Part shown: positions 10,829 through 21,780 of the stretch, piece after piece
Layout: each line of letters begins with the position of its first letter
Position numbering within the stretch: the first letter of the stretch is position 1
Source: Melastoma dodecandrum
Lineage: Eukaryota > Streptophyta > Magnoliopsida > Myrtales > Melastomataceae
DNA: 64,000 nucleotides
Direction: 5' to 3'
Assembly (NCBI GenBank): GCA_029817715.1
Contig: JARUPY010000089.1
Coordinates: forward strand, 1,302,001-1,366,000
Position numbers and translations under genes: made by a program
Notes under the pieces: model-generated
Databases searched by the model: none
Told to the model about the DNA's origin: nothing
The model's input: only the letters and a program-made list of their open reading frames with translations

Positions 10829-13329
10829 GTTTCCGGGTGTTAGGGAAGTCTTTCAGTGTGAGTACTTGGATGGTGTACTTTATACATATACACAAGATGA
10901 AGAGAAGAATTTGCGGATTTGTTGTGGGGACTGGATAATTGGGAGTGCTTTGTAAAGGGATGGTCTCATTGTTAACATTTATGTTGTAACACCGGAGTTA
11001 GTCTTAGGGTCTATAGATATAGATCGAAGGGATTCGTGAATAAAATTGATTAGTGTTTTTGACTGATTTGATCTACCAACCGCGCGGGGGCCTCACGACG
11101 CTAAAATTCCCCGGTCAAATCTCTCATGCGACTGCTAATGTTTATTATAACAAAGCTGATATAAAACTTGAGTGAAAGAATTAGTTTCAAATATATCAGC
11201 AAAGGAGCTATGTTCTGAATTAGGGTTTTGTCAAGAAATTATTTTGCACCTTTAAAATTTTTGAAATAATATGTTAAACTCGAGATTTGAATTTTTTAAC
11301 TGAACTCAAGTTTTTTAAAAGCCGAGTTATTGGGGCAACAAGAATCCAAGGTGAACTTGACTTTAAGGGTTCGTCGTAAAAGTATTTTTCGGTTTAGGAC
11401 GACCACTTTCGAAATTCTTGAATTTCCTAAGCAGAACGCGAATTTCATTACTACATGGAACTCGGCTTTTTAAGGTTACTTATAAGTTTTTGAAGTTTTT
11501 AATGGAACTCGCTTTTATATAGGACCCTCATTGACTTAAGGAACTCGGCTGTGACCAAAATCGACTTTTTAAAAGTTGGGTTCCTTAAGGCAACGAAATT
11601 CGCGTTCTGAATAGAAAAGACGAACTCGGGTTTATAAAAGTCGAGTTCGAAGTATTATTTTTCGAAAATGGATGCCATAAACCACAAAAGAGTTTCGCGA
11701 TGAAACCTAATTCGTAACAAAGCTTTGCATCCTAAATTCGTGATCCAAATAAAAAATTTTAGAAAGACCTGCAGGACGATAACTAACACAACAGATCATT
11801 CCGACAGAGAGAAAGGAGGAGGATACCCCAAGAATCCCAGTTCATTTCATATGTCCATCCACGACCACGGAGGGACAAAACGTACCAATCAAGAAGAAGA
11901 CAAGATGGTGTGCATTAACAAAAGGTTCATTCCTCCTTATCACATCCCAAACTTCTTTCCCATCTTTGTACACTACACTACAATGTGCTCGCGATATGTC
12001 AGCTGCAGATTGTGCTCAAGTTTATTCATCGTCCAAGATAAACCAAGCATCTTGTATCCTAACGAGTTTCTGTAGTAATTGTAATACACAGCCCCTCTCT
12101 TTTTCTGAGCAAGCAAATAAGATTATCCAAATCGCTTTTGAATTTGTTCCTGCTCTACCTCCACAGGGAATAAAGTGTGTGAAAGATGAAATTGGTATCA
12201 TCACACTGATATTACTGCAGGGAACTCACAAAGTTGATTACCTGGACAGAGATTCTTGACTGCGTCTCAGTCATCATATGTACTTAGAGAAGCAACCACC
12301 GATGCAGTTGTAGGAAAAGTCGATCCTACATCCGGATAATCCAGAACGTCCTCATCGTTTGAGGCTTGATGAATAGTTAGACTGGTGGAAGAGAATGATC
12401 CCTCGGATATTGCTCAAAAACTTGCGCATGGCAGCAGGACATGTATGGCCAAAAAGATGTCCGCGTAATTGATATGTCCGAGAACAGAAAAAGAAAGAAA
12501 GCCCTAGTGTGTTGTACTAATTTCTCTTAAAAGTCCTGTTACAGATACGCCAATCATCGACGACATAGAGACAGACAGTAAATTTGAAGGTAAGTTTTGA
12601 AATTTTCGCTTCACCAAAATCAGTAACATTTCAGAACTCTTTCCTGGATAAGCACCATATACTACGCTTCCAATTCATTAAGCAGCCTCCTTTGGCATCT
12701 CTACACATGATTCAGTCCAGATTCGGTCGTGGTGTAAGTAGTTACCGAGCATCCATCTTGAACGTGAAGCCTATTGGTAGCCGCTATTAGGATATATCTG
12801 AAGTTTTTGAATGGTCAATGTGCGACTCGTGAGATATGTTCCAGCCACTCGCCGGGATCAAGTTAACCTTTCTGAGGTTATCCAGTAAAGAGCACCAATT
12901 TCTGTTGCAGGCTAAGTCGAGAAGCAGTTCGTGGTGGGCACGGTTCTTCATTCAGAGCGGACTTAAAGAGATTGAATCGGCAACGATGAAGTTCAAACAA
13001 GTCTCCAGGACAGAGTCGTATAATAACCCTGGCTATCAGGTCTTCCACTTGAAGTTCAATGGAGGATTGAATTGGGGGACCCAGTATAATTTGTTGAGCG
13101 GGTTTTTTGTCGATTTTTGCCATATATTTAGATTTTTGGGTACGCGAGAGTTTAAACTCATTACCATGACCGGATAACATGTTTGAGAACTTATTGGCCG
13201 ACTTAAAAGTTAAGCTATCTGGTGAATGATTGGTTTATATTATATAGATTAAGGCTCTTAATAATGCATAGCGTGCTTGACAGGGGGAATCAACTTTGTA
13301 ATGGCTCATTGTGTCCATCAGATTAATTT
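10829..13329. other. Repeat-rich intergenic DNA
   Basis: After the U-box gene's 3' UTR there is a palindrome-rich element (about 11.3-11.65 kb, listed separately), followed by AT-rich DNA with only short, unrelated open frames. On the minus strand at about 12255-12365 an acidic stretch reads NDEDVLDYPDVGSTFPTT before a stop; no family was recognised. Confidence 0.5.
11302..11648. repeat. Array of 27-nt imperfect palindromes (element A)
   Basis: Units at 11302-11328, 11557-11583 (reverse orientation) and 11622-11648 are each 27 nt, built as GAACTCRG, a T-then-A-rich centre, and YCGAGTT(C). Decayed half-units starting GAACTCG lie near 11458, 11506 and 11541. A longer inverted pair encloses the middle: CAGAACGCGAATTTCATTAC at 11432-11451 and its near reverse complement at 11590-11609. 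No coding capacity. The architecture matches the array near 54 kb. Confidence 0.7.
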
Positions 13330-13475
13330 TGTTAACGGAGAAGCTAGAACTGGCACCATCGAGTTCTCCCGCACACGACCGCCCAGACACTTCGAAGGCG
13401 GTGATTGGGACCAAGGCTGTTATTGCCCGCGCTCGAAACCCATGACACCCGAACAGGTCAGACAATACGCGAACC
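13330..13475 (+). pseudogene. TBL/PMR5 (PC-esterase) fragment
   Basis: The plus-strand reading GTIEFSRTRPPRHFEGGDWD followed by PRSKPMTPEQV matches the region around the HFEGGDW motif of trichome-birefringence-like O-acetyltransferases (kTxxFfRTxsPxHFEGGxW), Golgi enzymes that acetylate wall polysaccharides. Neither the GDS block nor the C-terminal DxxH block was found in frame nearby, and the reading ends soon after in unrelated sequence. It is best read as an isolated exon-sized relic. Confidence 0.5.
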
Positions 13476-13719
13476 TCATCAGCGCCTGCTTCCTAATTTA
13501 CATATTCTGGCACGAGAAGCCTCCGAATGTTTCTCGCAGGGAGAAGAAAAGTTGTTTGCATATCAGGAACAATGGAACAAGTGTGGAGATTCGACCGTAA
13601 AACAATCACCTCCGCAAAGTACCTCCGAGGGTCAGGTTTTCGATATCCAGGACGCAACTCCAAGTGTGAGCGAATTGGGGGGGATGATGATGCCGAACAA
13701 TACGAGGAGGCAGCATAGT

Positions 13720-14363
13720 TAGGAAGGACTGACTGACTGGGTGGGCGGGTACCAAACCAACCATGTGGTCTTCTGTGAAAGGGAACTTGTCGCCTAGCTT
13801 CTGGGCTTCCCCACATGAGACGGAATTCTTTCTTACCTTCTTTTTTAACTCTTCATACACATCTCACCACTTCCCTCCCACTCCACTTCACCACCACCAG
13901 AAAAACAAAATGAACTTTAATCATTCAATCATTCACTATTCCTATGCCATACCATGATCTCAATCAATCAATCATTCGCCCAAAATGCTCCTCCGTCTGC
14001 TTCACTTTTCCTTGTATCTTTTCAAATGAATACATCATTCGGACCGTGCGACCTTTTTCTTTCTTCCTTTTTCCTCCTGAATTACGATTCTTTCGGGGCA
14101 ACGAGCATGCGCCGGCCCCCCCTGCCCAATCAGTGACCCCATTTCCGGCGTGGTGATAAGGAAAAGGGGAAGGGCATCGTATAAAGAGTTTTAGCTTTCA
14201 TACAACACAACGCCCTCTTTATCAATGATGAGTTACTGGTGTCCTTTCATTGCTAGAATTATGCCGGGATGGATTGGTGAACCGTGGATTGATTACTGCT
14301 GTAGGACCGAAAATTAGACACAACTATTGCGATACGCTTGAATCCAGTTAAGTGTTCTAAAGA
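13720..14363. other. Intergenic, no supported gene
   Basis: CT-rich and low-complexity sequence, probably including the 3' UTR of the minus-strand gene that ends at 14364. Confidence 0.4.
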
Positions 14364-15548
14364 TTAATAATGCTGGTGGAGGACGTAATAGCCACCTCCC
14401 CCTGCTGCTGCGGCACGCGGCAGCTCCTTCAACCACTCGAACGTCCTCCTTTGACGCGACGATGACGAAGGAACGCGGCGATTGTTCTCCCCCGCTGTCG
14501 CTTCCTTCTTCGCCTTTGGCTTCTTCATCCTGCTGTCGTCGATTTCGATCAATTCCATTAGCTTCCTCCTGAGTTCTTTTTCTTCTTCCCCCCTCCCCAC
14601 ATTGCTCTTCCTCCTGCTCCTAATCCTGCTGCTGTCGCTCCTCAGCAGCACCAAGTTCGTCGCCACCGAATCTGCCGTGCACTTGCACCCCCTGAGCAGT
14701 CCGAACCCCCTCATGCCCTTCTTCTTGTCCTTCTTTCCCCGCGACTTGGGATCGTAATCGTCACAGATGTTGTTGCTGTTGTTGCCGTTTCTATTGTTGC
14801 TCGTGCGGATTTTGAGGTCGTGCAGCTCAATGTCCGGGGTGCGGACCAGTCCCGGCCGGAAGAACTCCCACATCATTGACGACGACGACAAAGACAAGGC
14901 CGAACTCCTATGGCTTTTGCTCCTTATTTTGTTCCCTTGGAGCAGGGCAGTCTTGTTGCTTCCGGGGAATCCAGTTTGGGGACTAGGACTCTGGCACGAG
15001 CCGAACAGGTACGACGTGGACGGGGAGTGGTACACCACGGGAGACGAGCCGGAGGACGTGGAGGTCGAGCTCGTGCTGCCGCTCGACGAATGCTGGCTCC
15101 CCTTGGAACTACTCCTGCTGCTCGTGCTTAGAACCCGGCCAATGGATCCACTCTCCAGGGAGTCACTCCTCGAGACCGGCTCCACGGTGGAGAGTCCAGG
15201 AGTCTCGCCCAGGGACTCGTTCCCCGAGGAAGGAGCTCCAGAGCCGTCACGTAGCAGGGGGAGAATCATCCCCTGGAAGAAGAGATCGTCGGCCGCGCGC
15301 ATCTCAACGGAACCAAGCCCAAACTCGAATTCCGACTCCGACCCGGATTCGGATCCCTCCTCCAGGGGATTTCCACCGCCGTCTAGGCACGGGCGGTCGG
15401 CCTGTCCTAACTCGAGGGCAAGGCCAGAGAGGGACAAGGCTTCTTCTTCTTCTTCTTCTTCTTCTTCTTCTTCTCCGCTGTTGTCAGCAATGCCGCCGTC
15501 GTCATCGACCCGGAAGATAAGGCGGGGGTCATCGCGATATTTCGCCAT
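14364..15548 (-). CDS. DUF1645-like acidic/serine-rich plant protein
   Basis: Single-exon frame of 394 residues starting MAKYRDDPRLIFRVDDD. An 11-residue glutamate run (about 26-36) is encoded by a (TTC)11 tract on the plus strand. The block FEFGLGSVEMRAADDLFFQG.ILPL (about 73-98) resembles the conserved core of DUF1645 proteins (F.F ... ADELFxxGxIxPL). A long serine-rich region, WEFFRPGLVRTPDIELHDLK, a basic MRGFGLLRGCKC block and a C-terminal EWLKELP motif follow. The basic clusters suggest nuclear location (inference); biochemical function is unknown. Family members are often stress-inducible. Bias toward serine and glutamate makes the frame itself highly credible as coding, though the family name is less sure. 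Confidence 0.75.
   Translation of the reverse strand: MAKYRDDPRLIFRVDDDGGIADNSGEEEEEEEEEEEALSLSGLALELGQADRPCLDGGGNPLEEGSESGSESEFEFGLGSVEMRAADDLFFQGMILPLLRDGSGAPSSGNESLGETPGLSTVEPVSRSDSLESGSIGRVLSTSSRSSSKGSQHSSSGSTSSTSTSSGSSPVVYHSPSTSYLFGSCQSPSPQTGFPGSNKTALLQGNKIRSKSHRSSALSLSSSSMMWEFFRPGLVRTPDIELHDLKIRTSNNRNGNNSNNICDDYDPKSRGKKDKKKGMRGFGLLRGCKCTADSVATNLVLLRSDSSRIRSRRKSNVGRGEEEKELRRKLMELIEIDDSRMKKPKAKKEATAGENNRRVPSSSSRQRRTFEWLKELPRAAAAGGGGYYVLHQHY
15441..15474. repeat. (TTC)11 microsatellite in coding sequence
   Basis: Eleven TTC units encode the minus-strand polyglutamate run of the DUF1645-like protein. Length changes would stay in frame. Confidence 0.95.
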
Positions 15549-17011
15549 TTCAGGTGAGGAAGGATTGTGAAAGAAGATTTGTTGCGTAGGAGGTGGAATG
15601 GGAATGTTGGGAAAGTATCTTCAATTTATAAGTGTTGGGATGGATATGAAATTTGGTTAAGAGAAGACATCTTTCCAATTCCTCAAGAAATTGAAACTTA
15701 TGTTGCTGACGATGGGTCCTCCATGTCCATTGCAGGCTGCCCCCATTAATAACAATAACAATCTTTAAAATTTTGATTTTCATTAGAGAATTTTAGTCCA
15801 CTAAAAATGAAAAGCAAAGGGGTGATACTTTTGCACCACATGTTGTCACCACTGGCTGCTGCACGATGATGAGTAATTTACAGGGACGCTGCTAATGAAT
15901 GGCAACAAAACAACAAACTCGGTACTTTCTTGTGTGTTTTAATGGATATTGCCCTAACAAATATGGTCCTCCGCATGGGTATTGCTTTTTACACAAGTCT
16001 TTCCGCCTCCCCAAATCCCCCACCACCCATTTTGAATCCACAAGATCGTATTACTTCTAGAGGCCGGCTGGGCGTTCCATTAAAAATTTATTTCTTCCAC
16101 CCACCGCCCCAAAATTTAATCACCGGCAAATCAAATCCAAGATACATCCCCATCTTCCTAAATCCCACATAAAAAAAAAACCTGGGTTACTTTTCCAATT
16201 TCCATCCCATACACGGCATTTGCTTCTCTTAGATGTATACATGCACAAAATGGAGTCATTGAGTATTTGGTCCCTTGGCTCCCCCTTGATCACGTACGTA
16301 CTCGTAGTTATTTGGATGTGGGGAAGTTTTTGAAAAGAAAGAATAATTTAAAAGCCAAAAAAGGAAAAGGGGGGACAATTATTTGCGTTATGTTTAAGGC
16401 TGGCTGATAAAGGGAGCGGAAAAGATAAAAAGCAGAATAAGAAGAAGAACAGCAGCAGCAGGCCAAAAATCCAACTCCCAACATGCAATCATGACTGACG
16501 TGCCTAATGATTTTAATATTTGATAAAATGAAAAGGCCTTCCCCTCCTCTCTCGATCTCATTCCACCTTTTCCTTCCCCCTTTTTCACCCAGAATTTCAA
16601 ATTCTATAGGTTTTGATTGATTTATTTTATTGGGTAGGTGAATAAACTCTGTTTTTTTTTTGTAATAAGTAAATAAACTAATTTTCAATCGTGTGTTGCT
16701 TTTGGTGTAGCAAAGTAAATAAACTCTTTTTGCACTTGGAATAAAATTTTTGTAAGATTATCTCTGGCTTAGGGTCGCGATTGAGTGTGGCGGTGGAGGA
16801 TATGGTGTCGCGATCAGGACAAATCAGTAGGATTGCTCGGGGGCGGCAGCCTGGTAGTGGGGTGGCGGTGATGGGAATGCGACTAAAAACAGCCTTCCAG
16901 AATGAAGAAGGGGTCATGGATACAAAAGGGGATCAAACCCTTACTTAGAACAGAGTTTTAGAATCCCCATCCCTATTGAAAAGATCCAAGAATCAAACGT
17001 CATGCAATGAA
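15549..17011. other. Intergenic, upstream of the DUF1645-like gene
   Basis: AT-rich with pyrimidine tracts. Nothing codes convincingly. Short frames on both strands lack family resemblance. Confidence 0.4.
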
Positions 17012-17807
17012 TCATCCCGCAGAGAATCGCCCACTGAACTTGCGAAAACATTCTTCTTGTACATCTCTTTCAACATCCTCCCTCCAGTTAGGGAACTTCT
17101 CTTGAAAGAGATCCACGTACTGCGACGTTGCGTCCTCCGGGCTCATGGCCTCCAGCCATCCTCCTCTCTCATCATTCCTATCAACAAAGGGAATATTAAC
17201 TTAAAACAGCAGGAAAAATCACCCTAAAGATACACGATCTTTGCCATGTTTATGTGGAATCACTGGCCTGTTGGCACGTGCCGACTGCGCAGGCAGCCAT
17301 TCGACAGCGCCCCTCAAACCTTGACTTCTCATCGTCGCTTAACTCTACGATCCCCGCAGCAGTCTGTCCGTCTACGAATTTAATTGCCCTTTCAAAATCT
17401 CCCAGGAGCTGACTCCTCTCCACCAACTCCCAGCCATCGTTGTCGTCGTTGAAACTGTGTCCCCAGTCCTTCATCTCTCCGGTCCCATTCCCACTCGGTC
17501 CATCCCTATCCATGTCACCGGCATCGGCTCCCGTTGGCGCATCTTCCTCACACCCTAAAGAAGCACGTCTGTCAACCGGGTCAACTCCCGGGACCCGTGT
17601 CTCTTTCTTTGCTGCCGAAGGACGCCGGCTTTTGTTGGGCCGTGCCCCTGTGGTAGCAGGGTACGAAAGGCAAATATACTCACAGTATTCTGAATCAGGT
17701 CCCCATGGGAAAAACATGAAGAGCATGGAAGAGAACAACACCCCTAAGATAATCACGACGATAATCGACTCCATGGCATCACTTGCAAGGACATCCAGCT
17801 CCTCCAT
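17012..17807 (-). CDS. ACBP3-like acyl-CoA-binding protein, domain probably incomplete
   Basis: Starts at 17807. An N-terminal hydrophobic segment (about residues 13-33, SIIVVIILGVLFSSMLFMFF) is followed by a low-complexity acidic linker. Then comes DDNDGWELVERSQL..DFERAIKFV, which aligns with the DDDWEGIERSELEKAF start of the acyl-CoA-binding (ACB) domain of class III ACBPs such as Arabidopsis ACBP3. A downstream block (about 17012-17177) reads GGWLEAMSPEDATSQYVDLF.EKFPNW and a stop, matching the last ACB helix. The middle exon that should carry the PQPMALKxSARAKW segment, with key ligand-binding residues, was not found. The only short intron that fits uses a weak donor near 17262-17272. Class III ACBPs carry acyl-CoA and phospholipids in ER or apoplast and act in autophagy and senescence. 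Either a shortened member, an early pseudogene, or a missed exon. Confidence 0.6.
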
Positions 17808-18813
17808 GGTCGTCGTGATGAGGCAAAGAATGAATTGGTTTCTGGGGTCGTGTTACAGATCGTTTTAGTTTTTAAAGGTTTTGGATTCAGATGCGTGGGA
17901 TCTTAACCGACCCATGGATTTGGTACCGCCGGGATTTTCCCATTAGATTTTAGGACACTAAGAATCCGATCCCATCAATCTCATCAGTGAGTTTTTGGCG
18001 TGTGTATGGTTTAGTTTGAGCAAACCTTTTTCGGGTAAGGCTAAATCTCACGTCATATAACAAGCTTGAGGTAAAAATGACACAGAATTTTACGTGAGCC
18101 TTGAGGCGTTGAGGTTAATCTCATGTCAGATAACTAATGGGCCAAAAGCTTTGGTTGAGAAGCCCTACCCCTATCGATTAGAGAAGAGGAAAGTCCGGCC
18201 CATAATTTCTACCACTTTTCAAATGAATAGAAAGATGGGCAAGCAAAGCGAAAGGAGACCCCTGTTTTCTTGTAGTTTCTTTACACGACAACGAAGATGA
18301 GAGGATAAGGATGTAATGACCCCCACCCCCCCAGGCCCAGAGGCCCTTTTAATCATGTGTCGTGTTGCATTTTTGGGATGGGAAACTGTGGAAGGTGACC
18401 ATGACCTCCCCCCACAAAAGACCCATGACCTTGAAGTTGTGCTCTGTTTTGTTTTGGCGCGCTCTGTTTCTACCCGCCAGCAAGCCAGCCAAAGGAAAAG
18501 AACAGAACACAACAAAAACCAAACCTCATCCGAGATCCCACCCCACCCTCACCACACAAAAAGCAGCAGCAGCAAATGACATTCTTCCCTCCCTCCAATA
18601 ATTCCCCCACCCCTTCTCCCCACACTCCATCAACAGCAACAACTCCTCAAAATCATCACCACCACCCCATACCTACTCCTACTGCTCCTGCTACTGTGGA
18701 CAGAATCTGGGAACTGCTCATCAGTCTACTTCTGATTGTACCACTTGCCATGGGGTTTGAGTTTTAAGGTAGTTATGGGGAGGTAGTTGTCCTCATACCC
18801 CCGCGGCAGGAAT
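17808..18813. promoter_or_regulatory. Divergent intergenic region, ACBP3-like and NPH3 genes
   Basis: About 1 kb between two head-to-head starts. The right third (about 18480-18700) is C- and A-rich like a 5' UTR leader. No TATA element could be assigned with confidence. Confidence 0.4.
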
Positions 18814-21014
18814 ATGAGCGCCCATATGGAGGAGCAGCTCTCTGCCGCCATGAAGCGAACCACCGATTGGTACTTAAAAAGCTCCTTCTCGTTCTCGTTA
18901 CTTTTTCTCTTCGAAATGTGTTATGCTAAAGGAGTAAGTGTTTTGCTTCTTCCCAGGATATTCTCCCAGGAAATCCCCAGCGACATCACTGTTCACGCTG
19001 GCGGATCTTCCTTTGCCCTGCATAAGGTTATGGTTTGATCGAAGTTCCATGAGATACATGTTTATCGGTGATATTGGAGGTATCGTTTGGGTGTTAAATC
19101 CGGAATCTTTCCTCCGCAGTTTCCCTTGGTTTCCAAGTGCGGATATATAAGGAAACTAGTGTCGGAGTCGAGCGAGGCGGACCTCTCTGATGTTGAGCTC
19201 CCTGATGTTCCTGGAGGGCCCGAGGGGTTTGAGCTCGCAGCCAAGTTCTGTTACGGGATAAATTTTGAAATTGGCATGGAGAACATCGCGGTGCTACGAT
19301 GCGTGGCCGAATATCTGGAGATGACAGAGGACTACACAGTGGGGAACCTCGTCGGGAGGGCGGAAGCTTACCTAAACGAGGTGGCGCTGAAGACCCTCAC
19401 TGGGGCGATTGCGGTGCTCCACGCGGCAGAAGACTTGACTCCGTTCTCTGAGAAGGTGAAACTCATAGGGAGATGCATCGATGCTATTGCATCCGCTGCC
19501 TGCAGAGACAGCGAGTTCTCTAGGATCAGGAGGGACGAGGACGGGAATGGGGCAGTGGTGCCGTCGGGAGGGTCACACCTGAAGATGACAGTCGAGTGGT
19601 GGGCGGAGGACTTGACGGTCCTGAGGATCGATATCTTCCAACGGGTAATCATCACAATGCTGGCGATGGGGTCAAATCAGTATGCCATCGGCCCGATTCT
19701 CATGCTGTATGCACAGAAGTCATTGAGAGGTCTGGTGAGTGATTCCGCCGCTCCCAAAAAGCTCCTTCCAGATACCTGATCCATCGAAAGTTTTTTTTTC
19801 ATTGAAATATCGATCAAATAGAAGCCGAGTATTCGTTTGCTCCTGCTTGTTGCAGGACATATTTGGGAAGGGCGGGAAGAAGATCGAGCCACAACAGGAA
19901 TACGAGAAGAGAGTTGTCCTGGAAACGATAGTCAGCCTTCTCCCTCAAGAGAGGAACGCCATGTCTGTCAGCTTCCTCTCGACGCTACTTCGGGCAGCTA
20001 CTTTCCTGGAGACAACTGTCGCATGCCGACTTGACCTCGAAAAACGGATGGGGATGCAGCTGGGGCAGGCCGTCCTGGACGACCTCCTCATCCCCTCCTA
20101 CGCATTTACAGGGGACACAATTTTCGACATCGACACCGTTCAGCGGATCTTGACAAATTACGTCGAGTACGAGATGGAAGGGAAACGCTCGGGGCTTGAC
20201 TTGGACGGGGACTATGCTTCTTCTTTGCTGAGCGACATGGAACGGGTCGGGAAGCTGATGGAGAATTATCTCGCAGAGATAGCATCGGATCGGAATTTGT
20301 CCGTCGGTAGATTCATCAACCTTGCCGAGCTGGTGCCAGAACAATCGAGAGTGACTGAGGACGGGATGTACAGAGCGATTGACATTTATCTGAAGGTTCG
20401 GAGTGGCAAACATGGCAATCATCCGACTTGAACATTTCGCGAGATGAGTAACTCGCGTGTTGACCACGATTTTGCAGGCACATCCCGCTCTTAGCGACAT
20501 GGAGAGGAAGAAAGTTTGCAGCCTGATGGACTGCCAGAAGCTATCGAGAGAGGCCTGCGCTCATGCTGCTCAGAATGACCGGCTTCCAGTTCAGACGGTG
20601 GTGCAGGTCCTCTACTACGAGCAGCAACGCATGCGGGCCTCCATGAATGGGGCGGACAGAGAGAACCACCCCATGACGCCGAGGCCGAATCCCTACTCCA
20701 TGGATGTTCGTCCGGGTATGGATGATGTCTCGAGCCTGAGGATAGAGAACGAGGACCTGAAGATTGAGCTGATGAGGATGAAGATGAGGTTGAGGGAGGC
20801 AGAGAGATCTGCAGCCAGCAGCCCAGTAAGGGGATCGCCCACCTTTGCCAATAGACCGCAAACGTTTGCGGAGAAGCCACCCTTGCCGAGGACATCGTTC
20901 ATGAAATCAATGTCGAAGAAGCTCGGGAAGTTTTACCCGTTCGGAGGGGCGATGCCCGCGAACCCGAAGGGCAAAACGAAGCCCGCAAAGGATAGAAGGC
21001 ACTCGGTCTCCTGA
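18814..21014 (+). CDS. BTB/POZ and NPH3 domain protein (At3g08570-like)
   Basis: Exons are 18814-18869, 18957-19026, 19120-19734, 19856-20395 and 20478-21014, all GT-AG and in phase. They give 605 residues from the first ATG, or 593 from the Met at 18850 (MKRTTDWIFSQEIPSDI), which is where the Arabidopsis relative starts. The BTB domain is near the N-terminus (IPSDITVHAGG, FPLVSKCGYIRKLV). The NPH3 domain runs from about WWAEDLTVLRID to the signature MYRAIDIYLKAHP.LSD.E, LMDCQKLS and AHAAQNDRLPV. A coiled coil (SSLRIENEDLKIELMRMKMR) and a basic tail follow. NPH3 proteins are plasma-membrane CUL3 adaptors working with phototropins or PIN carriers; this subfamily member is uncharacterised. Confidence 0.93.
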
Positions 21015-21746
21015 CAGACCATGGTACAAAGCTCAAAGATCAAAACACACAGACACACAAAAAAGTAAAAAAGAACTCTTCCGCTTCAAGGTTTGCTAAG
21101 AGTGAAGCAAAAGGGGGTTGATTTGGTTTTTGCTTAAATCCAAAATTTGGATTGGAGTGTGTAGGTACATGTTATTTGTGGGTCGTGTCTTTGGTGTATA
21201 TTTTATTCTTCTTCTTTCTTCTTGCTTTCTCTAAAACCTTTGTACAGATTGGTTGCTGTATGCATGCAAGAGATTGGGAAGAAAATCCACATGTTATAGT
21301 AATAACCTTTTTTGTTTTTGGTTTAACTTAATTTTGTTATAAGATTTTATCATTCACTTTTATTTTTGTATTTATTTTGACGAATTTTGAATTTTTTCGA
21401 GTGAAAGCAAACTCGACATTAACATAACCCGCATCCGATAACGCTGGTCCTCCAACATCTTCTCATCATGTTCCTCCGTCTTCCACACAAGCAGCAGCCC
21501 TTACATTTGACCCGTCAGTCATCCTTCATTGATTTTGCACATAATCAAAATTAAGCTCAAATATTATCCCCTTTCAAAAATTAAGCTGTAATCAAAATCT
21601 CAAACTAGAAAATTAAGCTCCAATATTATCCCCCTTTCAAAATTTTTTCCTTTTTGGTGGATAAATAACATTGTCCGATTTGGCTTTCACCTTATGAAAT
21701 TCAATATCGAACAAAATCGATATAAAAAACAAAAATCATATAACAA

Positions 21747-21780
<34 letters not shown>

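Noticed and set aside
12255..12410. Minus-strand acidic stretch that looked like a protein C-terminus
   Set aside because: An in-frame stop just upstream, no recognisable domain and no supporting exons.
14767..15570. 267-codon plus-strand frame
   Set aside because: Antisense shadow of the DUF1645-like gene, caused by its serine and glutamate codon bias.
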